From Dysidea avara (Eukaryota; Porifera; Demospongiae; Dictyoceratida; Dysideidae), in NCBI RefSeq assembly GCF_963678975.1, contig NC_089280.1, forward strand, positions 15,203,280 to 15,267,279: a stretch of DNA of 64,000 bases, written 5' to 3'. Under the pieces are notes generated by a model. It was not told where the DNA came from, did no database searches, and saw only the letters and a program-made list of their open reading frames with translations. Shown one piece after another: positions 1 to 27,923 of the stretch. The stretch's first letter is position 1, and every line of letters starts with the position of its first letter. The position numbers and the translations under genes were made by a program.

Positions 1-1089
1 TGGCAATGTGATGTTTCCAATTTAGATGTTCATCAAATGTTACACCTAAGTATTTGGCTTGTGAAACTCTTTGAATTGGTTGGTCACAAAGATGATAGTT
101 ATAGTGAAGAATGTGATGTTTATTGGAAATGATAAGATGGGAGCATTTGGAAGGGTTAAACTTCATCTGCTATATCTTTGCCCAGTTTTGTAGAGTGTGT
201 AAATCTCCTTGTAAACGTTGACAGTCAGACAGAGAGTATATGGTTGTGTATATCAAGATGTCATCTGCATAGAGCCTAATGGTACAGTTGATGTTTTGTG
301 CAATGTCATTAATAAACAGTAGAAACAGCAGGGGTGCTAAAACAGTACCTTGTGGTACTCCAGATAAAACAGGACAAGGATCACTACAGTATCCATTAAC
401 CACGAGATCGATCAAACAAGAAATTTTTAATCCAATCTAATAGCTTTCCTGTAATGCCATAGTGCAAAAGTTTCTGACAGAGTCGTTCATGTGGCACCTT
501 GTCAAAGGCTTTAGCAAAGTCGATGAATAGTGCATCAACTTGCTCCCCGGCATCCAAGGCCTTGCTAAAGTCATTCACTACCCCCAGTAATTGTGATTCA
601 CATGATCGCTTGGATCGAAATCCATGTTGGTTTCACACAATACATTATATTTGTCGAAGGTGGGAGAAAATTGATGAGTAAATTATGTGCTCAAGTGTCT
701 TGCAACAAATACTTGTCAAGGATATGGGTCGATAGTTTCCTGGGTTTGTGTGACTGCCTTTCTTATAAACAGGTACAACATTGGCTTTTTTCCACTCGGA
801 AGGAACAATACCTTGACTGATCGAGGCTTGAAAGATAAAAGTGAGTGAGAGGACAATATGAACGGCAGTTTCTTTCAAAAACCTTGAGGATATGTTATCT
901 GGTCCAAGTGATTTATGGGGATCAAGATTTTCTAACAGGTTTTTAACACCATCAACTTCAATGTCAGTTAATAGTGGAATATCTGGTACAAGTTCCCCTT
1001 CAATGCGAGGAAATTCTGTTATATCTTCCCTTGTAAAAACGGATGAGAAATTGTTATTTAAAACATCGGCTTTTACAGCTAGTATATAA
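1..1089 (-). mobile_element. LINE (non-LTR retrotransposon) reverse transcriptase fragment, continuing off the left edge
   Basis: Read on the minus strand, pieces in several frames spell the middle of a CR1/L2/Jockey-like reverse transcriptase. In order they are: DPHKSLGPDNI (about 930-890), the finger block NYRPISLTSI (about 720), FIDFAKAFDKVPHERL (about 520-470), GVPQGTVLAPLLFLLFINDI (about 355-295) and the catalytic YADD (about 270). After that comes KYLGVTF near position 45. Frame changes and stops separate the blocks, so it is a dead copy. The upstream endonuclease is absent, as is usual for 5'-truncated LINEs. The 3' end lies outside the window. Family assignment among CR1, L2 and Jockey clades is uncertain; the reverse transcriptase call is firm. 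Confidence 0.9.
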
Positions 1090-1352
1090 AATTATAGAAA
1101 TATGCCAAATTGCAGTATTTTAGCATCTATTTTTCACCCCTAGATCCAACCTGCTCGAGGCCCTGCTAGACTAGTCCTAAATTACACTCTTCAATCATCC
1201 TCGGCCTTGGTTTTATCAACACTGCACAAGGAGGAAATAGCGAATAGGAAAATCAAGAAATTGTAGTGTTTTGAATCTATCTCGGAATCTACTGTACGAC
1301 GGCGAAACGTCTATTGCGCGTAATCACGTTTTCGATCACGTGACGCAAGCCA

Positions 1353-1367
1353 GTTACCCTTAGTAAC
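1353..1367 (+). promoter_or_regulatory. RFX X-box-like motif upstream of the ciliary gene
   Basis: GTTACCCTTAGTAAC is an imperfect palindrome of two RFX half-sites (GTTACC and AGTAAC) with a 3 bp spacer. It sits 102 bp before the start codon of the CIMIP2-like gene. X-boxes within a few hundred bases of the ATG are typical of RFX-regulated ciliary genes in animals. A palindromic E-box (CACGTG, 1337-1342) lies just upstream. The motif is seen directly; its use is inferred. Confidence 0.55.
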
Positions 1368-1468
1368 AGTGATCTCGGTCACTTCGGCTTTGGGCGGCTT
1401 CTGTTTATTTCACTTTAGCTGGGATATAGCAACTGTGAATCACATCCCCTTAACTAGTTATCCGAAGC

Positions 1469-2566
1469 ATGGAGAAGCCAAGAAAATCGTTTTTAATGAC
1501 GCCCGATCCCTACCACACCCCAGGGTAAGATTAACACTTTCCATAGTGTGATCAATACTGTTCATAGTAGCTAAATGCTGTATTTAAATACTTTACATTT
1601 TGTACAGGTACGCTGGTTATGTTCCACAGTTCAAATATCGCATTGGTAACACGTTTGGTCGTCATACACACGACCTGCTCTGTGACGACACAGTCCGAAA
1701 ATCTGTTAAACCTGTGTTAAGTGATACGTGGCCACCAAGACATCTGCAATCTCACCAGCCACCAGATGGATTCGCAGAAGCCAGTGCTTTGCTGCAAAGC
1801 AATCGTAGCTGGGGAGACCAAAAGTACACACTTCAGATGATGCCTGGATACACAGGTTCGCATTTGTAAAGTTTGGTTGTTGTCAAGTGTATAACCATAA
1901 AATCATGCCAACAGGTTTCATTCCTAAAGGACAAAATTATTTTGGAGACAGATATGCTGAGTCATCAAGATACGCAATTAGTAGTTTTGAAAATGATCAA
2001 CAATTGTATCAATCAAAGATCAACGAATTGCAGACTCTGTCACGTCATCAGACAAATGATTCTGATAGGCAAAATTTCACCACAGCCCAAAACACAACAC
2101 CCTTGATACCAATTGCTAATAAGGCAGCACCATTCCTACCTGCCTATGCCAAAAAGCACTCAGTATCACCGTTTGCACTGCCTCATGGGCACCCTAACAA
2201 ATATTTCATGTCAGGGTATATGGGATTTGTGCCTAGATCAGAGAAATACTTTGGGCAAGGATATCCTATCAATACAAAGAGAGCCCTTATTGAATTTGCT
2301 GAAGATGGGATGCGTATGCAAGAAACACAGCAGAAATCATTCACCCTGGAACCTCCTGAAAGAGAGAAAACAGCACCGATGGATCAGTATGCAATATATC
2401 CCAAAAGTACTGGACTGATACCACATTACACTGGACACATACCAGGTAAGGTAACCAAATGTCTCATATATTTTTACTTAGCACCCAAATTCCAGGACAA
2501 AAGTTCAAGTTTGCTAAGACATTTGGCTCTAGTACAAGGGATGCCATGCCAGAGATTGTGAATTAA
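1469..2566 (+). CDS. CIMIP2: Ciliary microtubule inner protein 2 (CIMIP2 / FAM166) family protein, 4 exons
   Basis: Exons 1469-1524, 1608-1855, 1915-2445 and 2496-2566 join in frame to about 301 residues. Introns are 83, 59 and 50 bp, all GT-AG. The protein begins MEKPRKSFLMTPDPYHTPGY and carries the family's repeated proline/glycine/tyrosine motifs: GYAGYVPQFKYRIGNTFG near the N-terminus, MMPGYTGFIPKG at the exon 2/3 join, SGYMGFVPRSEKYFGQGY, and near the C-terminus HYTGHIPGQKFKFAKTFG. FAM166/CIMIP2 proteins lie inside axonemal doublet microtubules of motile cilia and flagella. No membrane segment or signal peptide is seen. The start was chosen because it precedes the conserved first motif and lies close behind an X-box-like site. 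AATAAA near 2633 may be the poly(A) signal. Which vertebrate paralogue (A, B or C) is closest cannot be decided by eye. Confidence 0.87.
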
Positions 2567-2648
2567 CTGATATTTTTGATTATTTTTTGCTACCATGTGT
2601 TGATTTTTTCATTAAATGTTAATTGAATTACTAAATAAACATGTATAA

Positions 2649-4725
2649 TCATTTAGTAGTCCAAATGGGTAATGGATGTGCTTCAGTATTGAACACCCAT
2701 TGATCCAAAGGTAAAATAGAGCAGTCATCTGAAAAAAGTAGAAATAAATATTTTAAAGTTTCACCTAAGAAGAAGCTTTCCATTTTGTCTCTCATTCGTG
2801 TGTTAGAAGTGTCCTGAACATTTCCTATGGAAGAATAGCCTCCATAAGACACCTTGGTATATTTTTCAAATGCTTCAAATATATTCCAACCCCATTCCTT
2901 GTAGATGGAATCATTGGTTAAGCAGTTCAAAATAAATAGTGACTCTACTGTCTCTGGTCGTAGTAAATTATGAGTATCTGCTGGCTAAAACCACAGAATA
3001 AAAAGAAAATACATTTAACAAAAAGTTTACCTTAACAGTTATATCTTGACCACCTAAGCCAGGGATCATGTTAAAGTAGACTATTTCTGGGCTCAAACCA
3101 GTTGCCATTCGTTCGTACATCTGATAACAAGTATAGGCCAAGTCCTTGGCTATCTTAAGATGGTCTTCAGGTGCCCCATTGTGAGCTCCTATTGCCAAAG
3201 TACCAGCAAGGTAACATACTAAGTGATCCTGATAAAGAACAATGAAAAAGCTGGACATATATAATTGGAAACCTACCATTTTTGGATTAAAACGTCCATT
3301 TACTTCTTCTCCAACAAAACTAAGCTTGCTTGGTTCAGATTGGCGGAGCAGGTGTCTTTTCATTCCATCCATAGATGACAAATACCAGTCACGGAATCTA
3401 AGACATACAAAACAACTAGTGATCAATATTTCAAGCAATGCCATCTATGTACTTGTTTTCCTTCTTTCCTGACTGTAGCCATTGCTTCAGAAGGTACTCA
3501 TAATAACTATCAGCCCTAGCACCAAATGTTAGAACTCCTGGCCTCAAACGTCCAGACTGTGCATTAATATAGAGTGGTACCAGATTGTCTGTCTTGGGCT
3601 GTTCTTGTACTTTTTTCAACACCTTATCCACAGTTTCCTGGGCACCAATTAAATCATTACAGTCATTATGTTAACACTATTACATAATTCACTTGATATT
3701 TGGCATCTCCAGTGATATGAGTTAGGTCACGAAATTCTAGTTGTATAGTGGTCACTTCAGAGACTGAACTATCTGAGCCCCACCGTGGCGGATGAGCTCT
3801 TCCAGTGCGAGGATTGACATCAGAGAAAGGTACACCTGATTGAGACTGAAATGCAGGAAGGAGACGATCACCAAGTAGCTTCTATAACAAATACAACCAA
3901 TGCAATATGAAATGCACAAGTAGATATATTCTCATAACACACAGCTTTATCCAAGAAGACTTGATCTTCTGTTAAGTGATAAGCACTTAGTAATCCACCC
4001 AGTACTCGGATGGTGGTCTCAAAAAGGTTCACATCACGATCTTGTTCTATGATTAAATCCTTGGCTACCCAGTCTCTGGCCTCTTTAAACTCTGTCTCTA
4101 AACCCATCAGCCACATTGTATCCAAAGAATCAACTAACGTTAGTCCAAGATTGAACCAAGTACTTTCTCTCTTACTCAATGGTTTCAATTCATCATAACC
4201 CCAAGCATAATCTTTATATCCCTTCCAAGCATGTTTAAAAGCTGCAACAACTGCCTTCTGGCGTTCTGTGTGCTGTAGTTTTAGTGGTGGACCTCTTTTA
4301 AATTTAGTATTTGACACAGTAATTCCAACATCTTTTTCTTGATCTTGTAGAGTGTGTGAATCATCTACAACGTTTGTATCTGGCTGATTTAAATCCATAT
4401 CAGACACCACCTTATTGGGTGGCAAAACCTCAGGTGTTTCATTCTGCAATTTACTGATGAGGCTAGTGTGTTTCTCTATCACTTCTGGCTTCTTTAGTAG
4501 TGTTTCTTGTTTAAGAGCATTGTACTTCAACTCCAAGTTTTTCACTTTTTCTCTGAGTGTAGTCAACTCATCAATAGTCTCTTGGCTAATACCATGTGGT
4601 TCACCTACCATACTGGCATCAGCAACTGGTGTACTATGCCAGACTACCACAAGGGAGACCACAAATAAAGATATAAACATTATAAATAGTCTGAATAGCA
4701 CGTGTCTCTTAAGACAACCAAGCAT
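2649..4725 (-). CDS. MAN1B1: ER mannosyl-oligosaccharide 1,2-alpha-mannosidase (GH47), 6 exons
   Basis: Minus-strand exons 4725-3943, 3881-3693, 3637-3453, 3397-3277, 3228-3031 and 2984-2649 join in frame to 603 residues. It is a type II membrane protein: short cytosolic tail, one transmembrane helix at about residues 9-31, a lysine/glutamate-rich stem, then the GH47 domain. ER mannosidase I trims one mannose from Man9GlcNAc2 during glycoprotein quality control. Matches to the ER enzyme rather than the Golgi one include [43 protein letters not shown] with the CYLAG/TCYQM cysteine pair, [31 protein letters not shown] and [10 protein letters not shown]. The start ATG directly follows a good acceptor (TTTTTCTTGTAG), so a 5' noncoding exon is likely upstream. 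It is transcribed away from PKN, and its 3' end faces CIMIP2 with only 82 bp between stop codons. Confidence 0.95.
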
Positions 4726-6582
4726 CTACAAGAAAAATATCAATAGTACATTTCACTCCAATCAACAACAGGGTGCAACTCGGAGTGCATTGTTTAGAAT
4801 TATCACATATTGTTACTCTTTGTAACGCCCCTCTAATAAGGCTTACTATACTATAAATACAAATATAACAAACAGGATAAAATACTTCTTCTAGCGAGCA
4901 TCCAACCTCTTCTTCTAACACTGCTCTTCTGTAAATAAAACGCCCATTTTTACCCAATAAATTACAAATCGTATATCATCGTATACTCTGAATCTTATAT
5001 TTTTTAAGAACGGGCGGTCGACAGTTCTTTTAATGGAGTGTATCTCAGTAGGTGTCATCTGTTTTATTAGGTGAAACGACTGGAAGTCAAGTTTTTATGC
5101 TAATTAGCTGTCTCAACTAAGGCATTCTAGATAGAGGAGTGATTTAATTTCGTTATTGTTGTGTAACCGAATTTATTCGCCAACTGGCCGCCGTTTTTCG
5201 TTTCATCTACTGGCATTGCCCTAATCGGTGAGTAATGGTAGTAATTTGGTACACATGTATTGCACATTACGTTAGGCGTATGGGGGAAAGTAGCCATTTA
5301 TCGCGTCTGTGTGTGTTTGGTGTGCGGCATGGGGGAGTTGTTCGATACAGTTCATTCACTATATCATACACAGCATTTGTTGTCAAAGATCTAAGTGGGT
5401 TTTTATCTCCTTACTGTAATGCAAGCTCATGAACTAATTTGAATGCTTAGTAACTGTGAAGGTGCGACTATAAATATTTGTCAACCTGTCGCTTACGTGT
5501 AATCTAGCGTACCACAGCGTCTAAAATTACCGATTTTCTGTCGCCATCGAATGTTTTATTTATGGAAATCAGAAGTTGAATGGCTTTTTTTTCTTTGTAG
5601 TTAAGCGCTTAGCATGCCCCCTATGGCTTATAAAGGACTTGAATTAAAGGAAGCTCTTCTCTATTGCTTGGCTCCTTAAGTGTCTGCAATCAAACAGGCA
5701 CTACTAACAATAGTAATTCAATTGTATTGTGTTTGACTTTTAACAATATACTATGTTATTGATAACCAGTATAATCACCAGTGTAGAATCATATGGGGTG
5801 TTCAATCAAAATGTCATTATGTGATTGGTGGGCTTCCTTTGTGAAGGTGTAACATGTTCTTACTGATCTTACTTTTATATTGTTTCTGCAAAGAAGGTTG
5901 TGTACAAAATGGTAGTTCAGTTGTGTGATTGAACTCAAAGCTTTTATTGCATCCTGTTGATGAGGTGGTGTACGACATAGACAATTATTTGGAAGGGTAA
6001 TTACTATAGATTTAGTTTATTTATGGGTGATTTTATTGTAATGGCATCTATTTATTTTTGGTGTGAAAGAGAACTTGTAAAAGTCGTAGACATTTTGTTA
6101 GAATCCTTGTCAGAAATCATCCAACCATTTTAGGAGCACTGTGTTTATTGGTTGCTATGATGGTGGCATACAAATGCAGTAATCCCCTTGCACTGTCTAT
6201 TAGCATTTTATAATCAGCTGTATCAGTATCCTTCAGTTACTAAACTAAGTGTTCCTGTATATCACTGGCTTTATTGGAATGTGTATTGTTTTAATGGAAT
6301 AATTTTCTAATGGGATTATTCTTATTGCATACTTCACCATGGTATACTTCCTGATAAGACAAATATGTAAATAATTTTGTGCTAGATGATTCCCTTATAA
6401 GTATACTTCCTGTTATCATCAATTTTCATGTGATTTCCTTTCATAATTTCATGAAGTGGTTGCTAGATGGTTGCCATAGATAGAATGTGAATGATTTGAA
6501 TCAAGCTACATATATTTGTACCAGTGAATAGTTGATGTAATAGTGCAATTGATGTCTTGTATTAGGGACGGGCTAGTGCAGT
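4726..6582. promoter_or_regulatory. Divergent promoter region of MAN1B1 (-) and PKN (+), with probable PKN 5' noncoding exon
   Basis: No coding gene was found here. The two start codons point outward, so both promoters should lie inside. A strong donor (CG|GTGAGT at 5227/5228) and an acceptor just before the PKN start (ATTAG|GGACGG, about 6564/6565) suggest a PKN 5'UTR exon ending at 5227 and a 1.3 kb intron in the leader. This is inferred from splice signals only. Confidence 0.4.
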
Positions 6583-23139
<16,557 letters not shown>

Positions 23140-23461
23140 TTAAGAGCAATCTCTTCCAGATTATTTTACTACAACTTACATAATATTATACCTGTACAGC
23201 TCCTATCATCTGACTAACCTCTACTGTTTCTAGACTTCCCATTGCTATTATTATGTATATATAGAACATGTACTTTAGCCAGTGTTATTGTATTTCTACA
23301 AATGTAGAATTGTTGGTGTGTTTTATAATTTATTGATGCTTCACAGTGGATAAAATTGTGGGAGTCCCTTAGAGTGTTTATCTTATTTTATATGAAAACA
23401 GGCATTATTGTACTGTATATAGTGAGATCATGATTGGAGAGCTATTCACTAAAATCAGTAG

Positions 23462-23600
23462 CAGGGGCAGCTCCAGGGGGTTTCTGGAAACTGGTCACGT
23501 TCAGATTGAGATACTCTAATAGAGCAGTCAATCACTCTAATAAAGCAGTCACAGTATTCAGAGCAGCAGTGTAGCAAGCTATGTAGATATTAAACATTAG
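23462..23600. repeat. Partial copy of the CAGGGGCGGATCCAG / CTCTAATAGAG family
   Basis: It starts GCAGGGGCAGCTCCAGGGGG. It then carries the family core GAGATACTCTAATAGAGCAG, a second CACTCTAATAAAGCAGTCA, and GTAGCAAGCTATG. The right terminus is not evident, so it is truncated. Confidence 0.7.
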
Positions 23601-23680
23601 TCCAGTTCCTATTAACTACCATGAAGGAAGCTTTCGTGAATTTTTTAGTTCATGAAATTGTTCACAGACATGGATATGTA

Positions 23681-23845
23681 GTGGAATCTATTATGGACAC
23701 CGACATTTTGGGACCCAGAATTTTTTGCTGTAGTATAAAGGTTTTCCTCTTTCAGAGGTAAAAACAGACCTGTTGGGACCAAAATATTTGTCCTTATTAT
23801 GGAGGATTTTCCTTAATTTGGGGAGTTTGCTAAAAGAGGTTCCAC
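23681..23845. mobile_element. TA-flanked short DNA element with GTGGAA(T/C)CT ends
   Basis: The ends GTGGAATCT and GAGGTTCCAC are inverted repeats, with TA on both outer sides (23679-23680 and 23846-23847). This fits a pogo/Tigger or Tc1/mariner nonautonomous element. A related element lies at 33435-33603. Confidence 0.65.
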
Positions 23846-24021
23846 TAGATGCAGTACATGAAATGTTGAGTTGTCATAAATGTATCGTAGATATAGTTAC
23901 TTTACTGACAAATACCTTTTACAATGTTACAAAAATAATCAGTCAATAATAATGCAGTCTCTTGGGTATACTGTGGACAATTTAATTTTTTTAAAATGTT
24001 CACATATGGATACATCAAATC

Positions 24022-25929
24022 TCAGCTGTGTACTTGCTCATTGTCAGCAGGTTGAAAGACACCAAGGCATACTGCAATGATCTCAAATAAAGTCAGGAAT
24101 CCAGCTCCTGTAAAAAGTCCCAAATGGCCACCGAAGTCAGCAATGAACTGAAATGTTTCATATTCCTGAATTTCAGCATAACTGTTCCGGGATAGCTGAT
24201 TGTAGTACAAAGTGATCTTAAGAAAGTTGTCTCTGAAAAAATCCTGTGTTCTGTTTTCATTAAATCTTGTCACATTGTTGGCATCAGTAGTCAAAATAAA
24301 ATCAGGTATTGCAGGTAATCTATTGTTAAGAACACCTGCACGTTCAATAAGTGATGGGAAATGCTGTGCAGGAAATAATGCGTATGAGAGTGTATGCTGA
24401 TATGAATCAGGAATATAACAGGGTGTGGGACAGTCACATTTGTGGTTCTTCCAAAAATTGGTTAGTACTTCAAAGCCACACAAAGTGTAGTCATTAGGAG
24501 AACAGACCGTAGCATTACCTGGCATGTAAAACATCCTACACCCACACAATTTAATAAGAACCTTAGTTCTACACTCATCCAAGCAAGCCTCTCTAGTATA
24601 AATCTCAAAATAATCAAGCCGTAATTCCTTTTGACATGTCCCATAAGGTGGTTGAAGATATGTGAACTCTTCACTATTTAGCAAAACATCAGTATGAAAA
24701 CCTGGAGATGCAGTAAACCCTAAATGTTCACCAAAGTATGGAAAATCACCTTGCCTGTGAATATATACCTTAACACCAACTGAACTAGCAGAGGATAGAA
24801 AGTAGTCGTATTGTTCTACATTTAAAACCAGTTCTAAGCCATGTTCAGCACCAGGAGTGCTAGTGTAGAGTGTTTCACTGGTGTTATCGTTGAATGTAAA
24901 GCATTTACCATTCACATTAATTTTCGTAGTAAAATTACTCACTGAGCAAGGTGTATTGTTGAAATAGCATGACCACAGCATATTTTCTATGTCATGTGAA
25001 AATTGTGTGAAACCTCCAGCAGCAAATGCTGCAACGTCATTTGTGAAAGCAGCAGCTGACTCAGTCAAATTAATATCAACATTCAGTATACTTCTAGTAG
25101 AAAGAGCATCAGCGAACACAGTAGCCTGAAATATTTGGTCTTCGTTGTAATTCAGATTTTCCTGAAACTTGCTTTTTGCATATCGGTTTAAATTGCACAC
25201 TGTGACAGCAGGAAATTTTAAGCTGTCAGGAAATTTCTGCTCCCTGACGATGAAAGTAGTGTAATCAAAATAGTCTATGCTAATTGAAGTTACTGCCCAA
25301 ATCAACAACCCTAAAGCAATAAACAGTAGGGTCATCCAGTATGCTGTTCTGGTAAATGATCGATGGCTTGCAGCAATATGAGGCAGACCATGAAATGATG
25401 TACTTTGGCAAAAATATTGCAATCCTCTCCACACTTTGAACTTATTTGTTTGAATAATCTTTCTCTCGGCTTTGGTTAAATCTGGGTGTCCTAGTTGACC
25501 TGCTATGACGCTGCTAAGCAATACACCTTCATTAAAGTCAACCTTATCATATTGCTGATGCAGCTGATCTTGAGGTAGTAGGGAAGTTGTGCTGCCCTTG
25601 TTTGAAGCAGTTGGCACATTTAAAGTCAATGCTGGTTGACTGCATGTAGACCACAGTGACTCCCTCCGAACCTCCGAAACGCTTTATCACCAGGTGAAAT
25701 ACACGAGGAAATACGTGGTCGCTTGATAAACATTTTAGCATCTGCATTATCGGAGGTATCATCATCCTGCAGTTGGGACCCATTAACTGAGATGATCGGT
25801 ACGCAAGGTGTCGATACAGTATCGTTAGCCGCATCGTGTGGATCCAGCAGCTTTGAGTTTTCCCCCTAGGAGAAAAATACTCGTACAGCAGCTATATAGC
25901 TACGAAATATTTGGACGTACATTCATCAT
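24022..25929 (-). CDS. DEG/ENaC (amiloride-sensitive) sodium channel subunit, copy 1; frame broken near the N-terminus
   Basis: Exon 1 is a 9-base microexon (25929-25921, Met-Met-Asn) and exon 2 spans 25865-24022; the 55 bp intron is GT-AG. The family marks are the cytosolic FCQSTSFHGLPHI motif (F...T.HG), TM1 (YWMTLLFIALGLLIWAV), FPAVTVCNLNRY after it, a cysteine-rich extracellular domain (LDECRTKVLIKLCGCRMFY, CDCPTPCY), and TM2 with GGHLGLFTGAGFLTLFE. Trimers of such subunits form Na+-permeable channels gated by ligands, acid or force. CCTCCGAA is tandemly duplicated (25663-25670 and 25671-25678). This shifts frame after about 65 residues, so the 535-codon downstream frame has no ATG of its own before TM1. 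Copy 2 has a single CCTCCGAA. The gene may be inactive, the insertion may be polymorphic, or the assembly wrong. Confidence 0.9.
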
Positions 25930-26161
25930 GAAGTGTCGTGTCTGTAGATACGTACTACAGTGACATATTAGGAAATTGCTCGTCACGCCCTGAGCCAAGC
26001 CCCTTAACTCCTACGCAAAATTGTTGCGAAGTCAGTATTTATTTGTTTATTTATTTATTATCAATTTTTCCAAAGAAGGGTTCCACAAAAGGTTATATTC
26101 CATGGAACGATGCTTGCAGCGAATGACGTGCAAATCCGCAAGACCATGTTTGCAGAATCTC

Positions 26162-26410
26162 AGTGGCGTATCTAGGGATGGGCCTAGGTGGCCTGTACCG
26201 TACCAAAGCCCAACTGAAAAATTTTGGTAAGTATGTGAGATCGAGATACTCTAATAGAACAGTCAATCACTGATTATTCAGAGCAGCAATGTAGCAAACT
26301 ATGCCGCTAGAAAATAAGTATTTTATTAGTGATATTAATTGTGACTGCTAAAAAAACACTCAGATTTTGAGAGTCTAAACCTCAAAAATTTCCTGGAGGG
26401 AGGGCGGCAG
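26162..26410. repeat. Partial hAT-like element starting CAGTGGCGTATCTAGGG
   Basis: CAGTGGCGTATCTAGGG is a common hAT-type nonautonomous terminus. Inside is the family core GATCGAGATACTCTAATAGA followed by GTAGCAAACTATG. No matching right end is close by; the right limit given is approximate. Confidence 0.55.
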
Positions 26411-26416
26411 CTCATT

Positions 26417-26894
26417 GCAGGCGCCGATCCAGGATTATTTAGTGGGGAGTGGCTAGGAGCTTTGGCAATTCATAGTTTTCACATTCACCCCCAGGCCACT
26501 AAATATTGATAATATTTGTAAAGCTTTCAAAAGAAAACATCCAAAGAAAAAAGCCTGTTAGTCACGTGGTAATAAATAATACTATTACAAGTATGCTATA
26601 CAAAAATTCTAACTAGCTTAACTACCAAACTAAGTACTTTAACTACAAAACTAGCTACCTTAAGAAAATGTGCAATCCTTCTATTCTATATGATTAGATT
26701 GGTTTTGTAAAAGACTATAATACATGTGCATGCAAGAATGAAAAATTACATAATGTATACGGCTATGTATGTACAAGCAAACAGTACACAAAAGAAAAGA
26801 TACAAAAATGGATTAAAACAAAATGGATACTAATCATTAGCCACCCTATCCACCCCCCCCCCCCCCCCCCCCCCCCCCTGGATCAGCCCCTGCA
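26417..26894. repeat. Element with CAGGCGCCGATCCAGG and CCTGGATCAGCCCCTG ends
   Basis: The termini are inverted relatives of the CAGGGGCGGATCCAG family. The 478 bp interior differs from the other members and ends in a C homopolymer (about 26856-26878). Confidence 0.55.
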
Positions 26895-27078
26895 TTGCTC
26901 CCACGTCCACTGGATGATATAAATGTCTCAAGATCGATATACCCTAATAGAGCAGTCACTATAAATACAATCTAGATATGGGCACCTTCAAAGGCCTGCG
27001 GCCTAGCCTGGCAAGTTAGCTTGCCTTGGCATCTACAAGCCCATTAAATAATAATAATACTAATAACAATAGTTTATG

Positions 27079-27466
27079 GCATAGGCGGCGGAAAGGGGGG
27101 GGGGGGGGGGGGGGCTAGGGGGCTAAAGCCCCCCCTTGGTCTGCTGAGGGGGGGCTTAGCCCCCCCTCAGAATGATATCACACCGAAATTATCTTTCTTG
27201 GAGTGGGGCTGAAAACCGTGATAAAGATCGAGATACTCTAATAGAGCAGTCACTCTAATAAAGTAGTCAGTGTGTAGCGAGCTATGAAAGGATTTTTATG
27301 TAGTTTATCAGCTAGAAATGGTAGCTGGTGAGGTGGAAAGCTCTTGTCAGTTGGTTGTGACCTTTTTTTTTTTTTTTTTGGTCTCACCTTACCAAATTAT
27401 AGAAATAAGTCTGGGTCAGCCCAGCCCCCCCTCATATGAACTACTTCCTCCGCCACTGGTTTATGG
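27079..27466. repeat. CTCTAATAGAG-family element with GGCGGCGGA / TCCTCCGCC ends
   Basis: The left end is AGGCGGCGGAAAG followed by a G homopolymer; the right end is CTTCCTCCGCCACTG. The interior has GATCGAGATACTCTAATAGA, CACTCTAATAAAGTAGTCA, GTAGCGAGCTATG, GGTGAGGTGG and GTGACC plus a T run, in the same order as the other copies. Confidence 0.65.
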
Positions 27467-27606
27467 TATTCTAATAAACTACTAAAATCACTCTCATCCA
27501 TTCAATCTCAGAATGCCTACTTTTCAAAATGTCCTGGCCCCCAGATTGGCATGCTTTACATGCTAGTGTGCTTTGAACACTAAAACATGTACATGTCATC
27601 CACTAG

Positions 27607-27923
27607 CAGGGGCGGATCCAGGGGGGTTCCAAGGGTTCCATGGAACCCCCCCTTTTGAAAAGCCTCTCTCACTCGAGATATTCTAATGGAGCAGTCAAAT
27701 CGAGATACTCTAATAGAGCAGTCACAGTAGTCTTTTGAGGAGCAGTGTAGCAAGCTATATATCTAGTTATAAGTAAAGAAGGAAATATAGTTGGTGAGGT
27801 GGCAGCTATTGTGAGCAGGTGACCTTTTTTTTTTTTTTTCTTTGGTCTTCAACTTATGCAGCTAGGCTAAAGTTGCAATTTCAAAGTGGAACCCCCCCTT
27901 TTAAAAGTCTGGATCCGCCCCTG
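27607..27923 (+). mobile_element. 317 bp hAT-like nonautonomous element (CAGGGGCGGATCCAG family)
   Basis: The termini CAGGGGCGGATCCAG and CTGGATCCGCCCCTG are inverted repeats. The interior carries GAGATACTCTAATAGAGCAG twice (one copy diverged), GGAGCAGTGTAGCAAGCTA, GGTGAGGTGGCAGCT and GTGACC plus a T run. The copy at 34913-35226 is nearly identical in reverse orientation. No perfect 8 bp target duplication was found at this copy. Confidence 0.8.

Larger units (their letters stand above)
23140..24021. other. Convergent intergenic region between PKN and DEG/ENaC copy 1
   Basis: It holds PKN 3'UTR sequence, one truncated piece of the CTCTAATAGAG repeat (about 23462-23580) and a TA-flanked short element (23681-23845). 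Part of it (about 23325-23400) recurs inverted at about 43380-43490. Confidence 0.6.
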
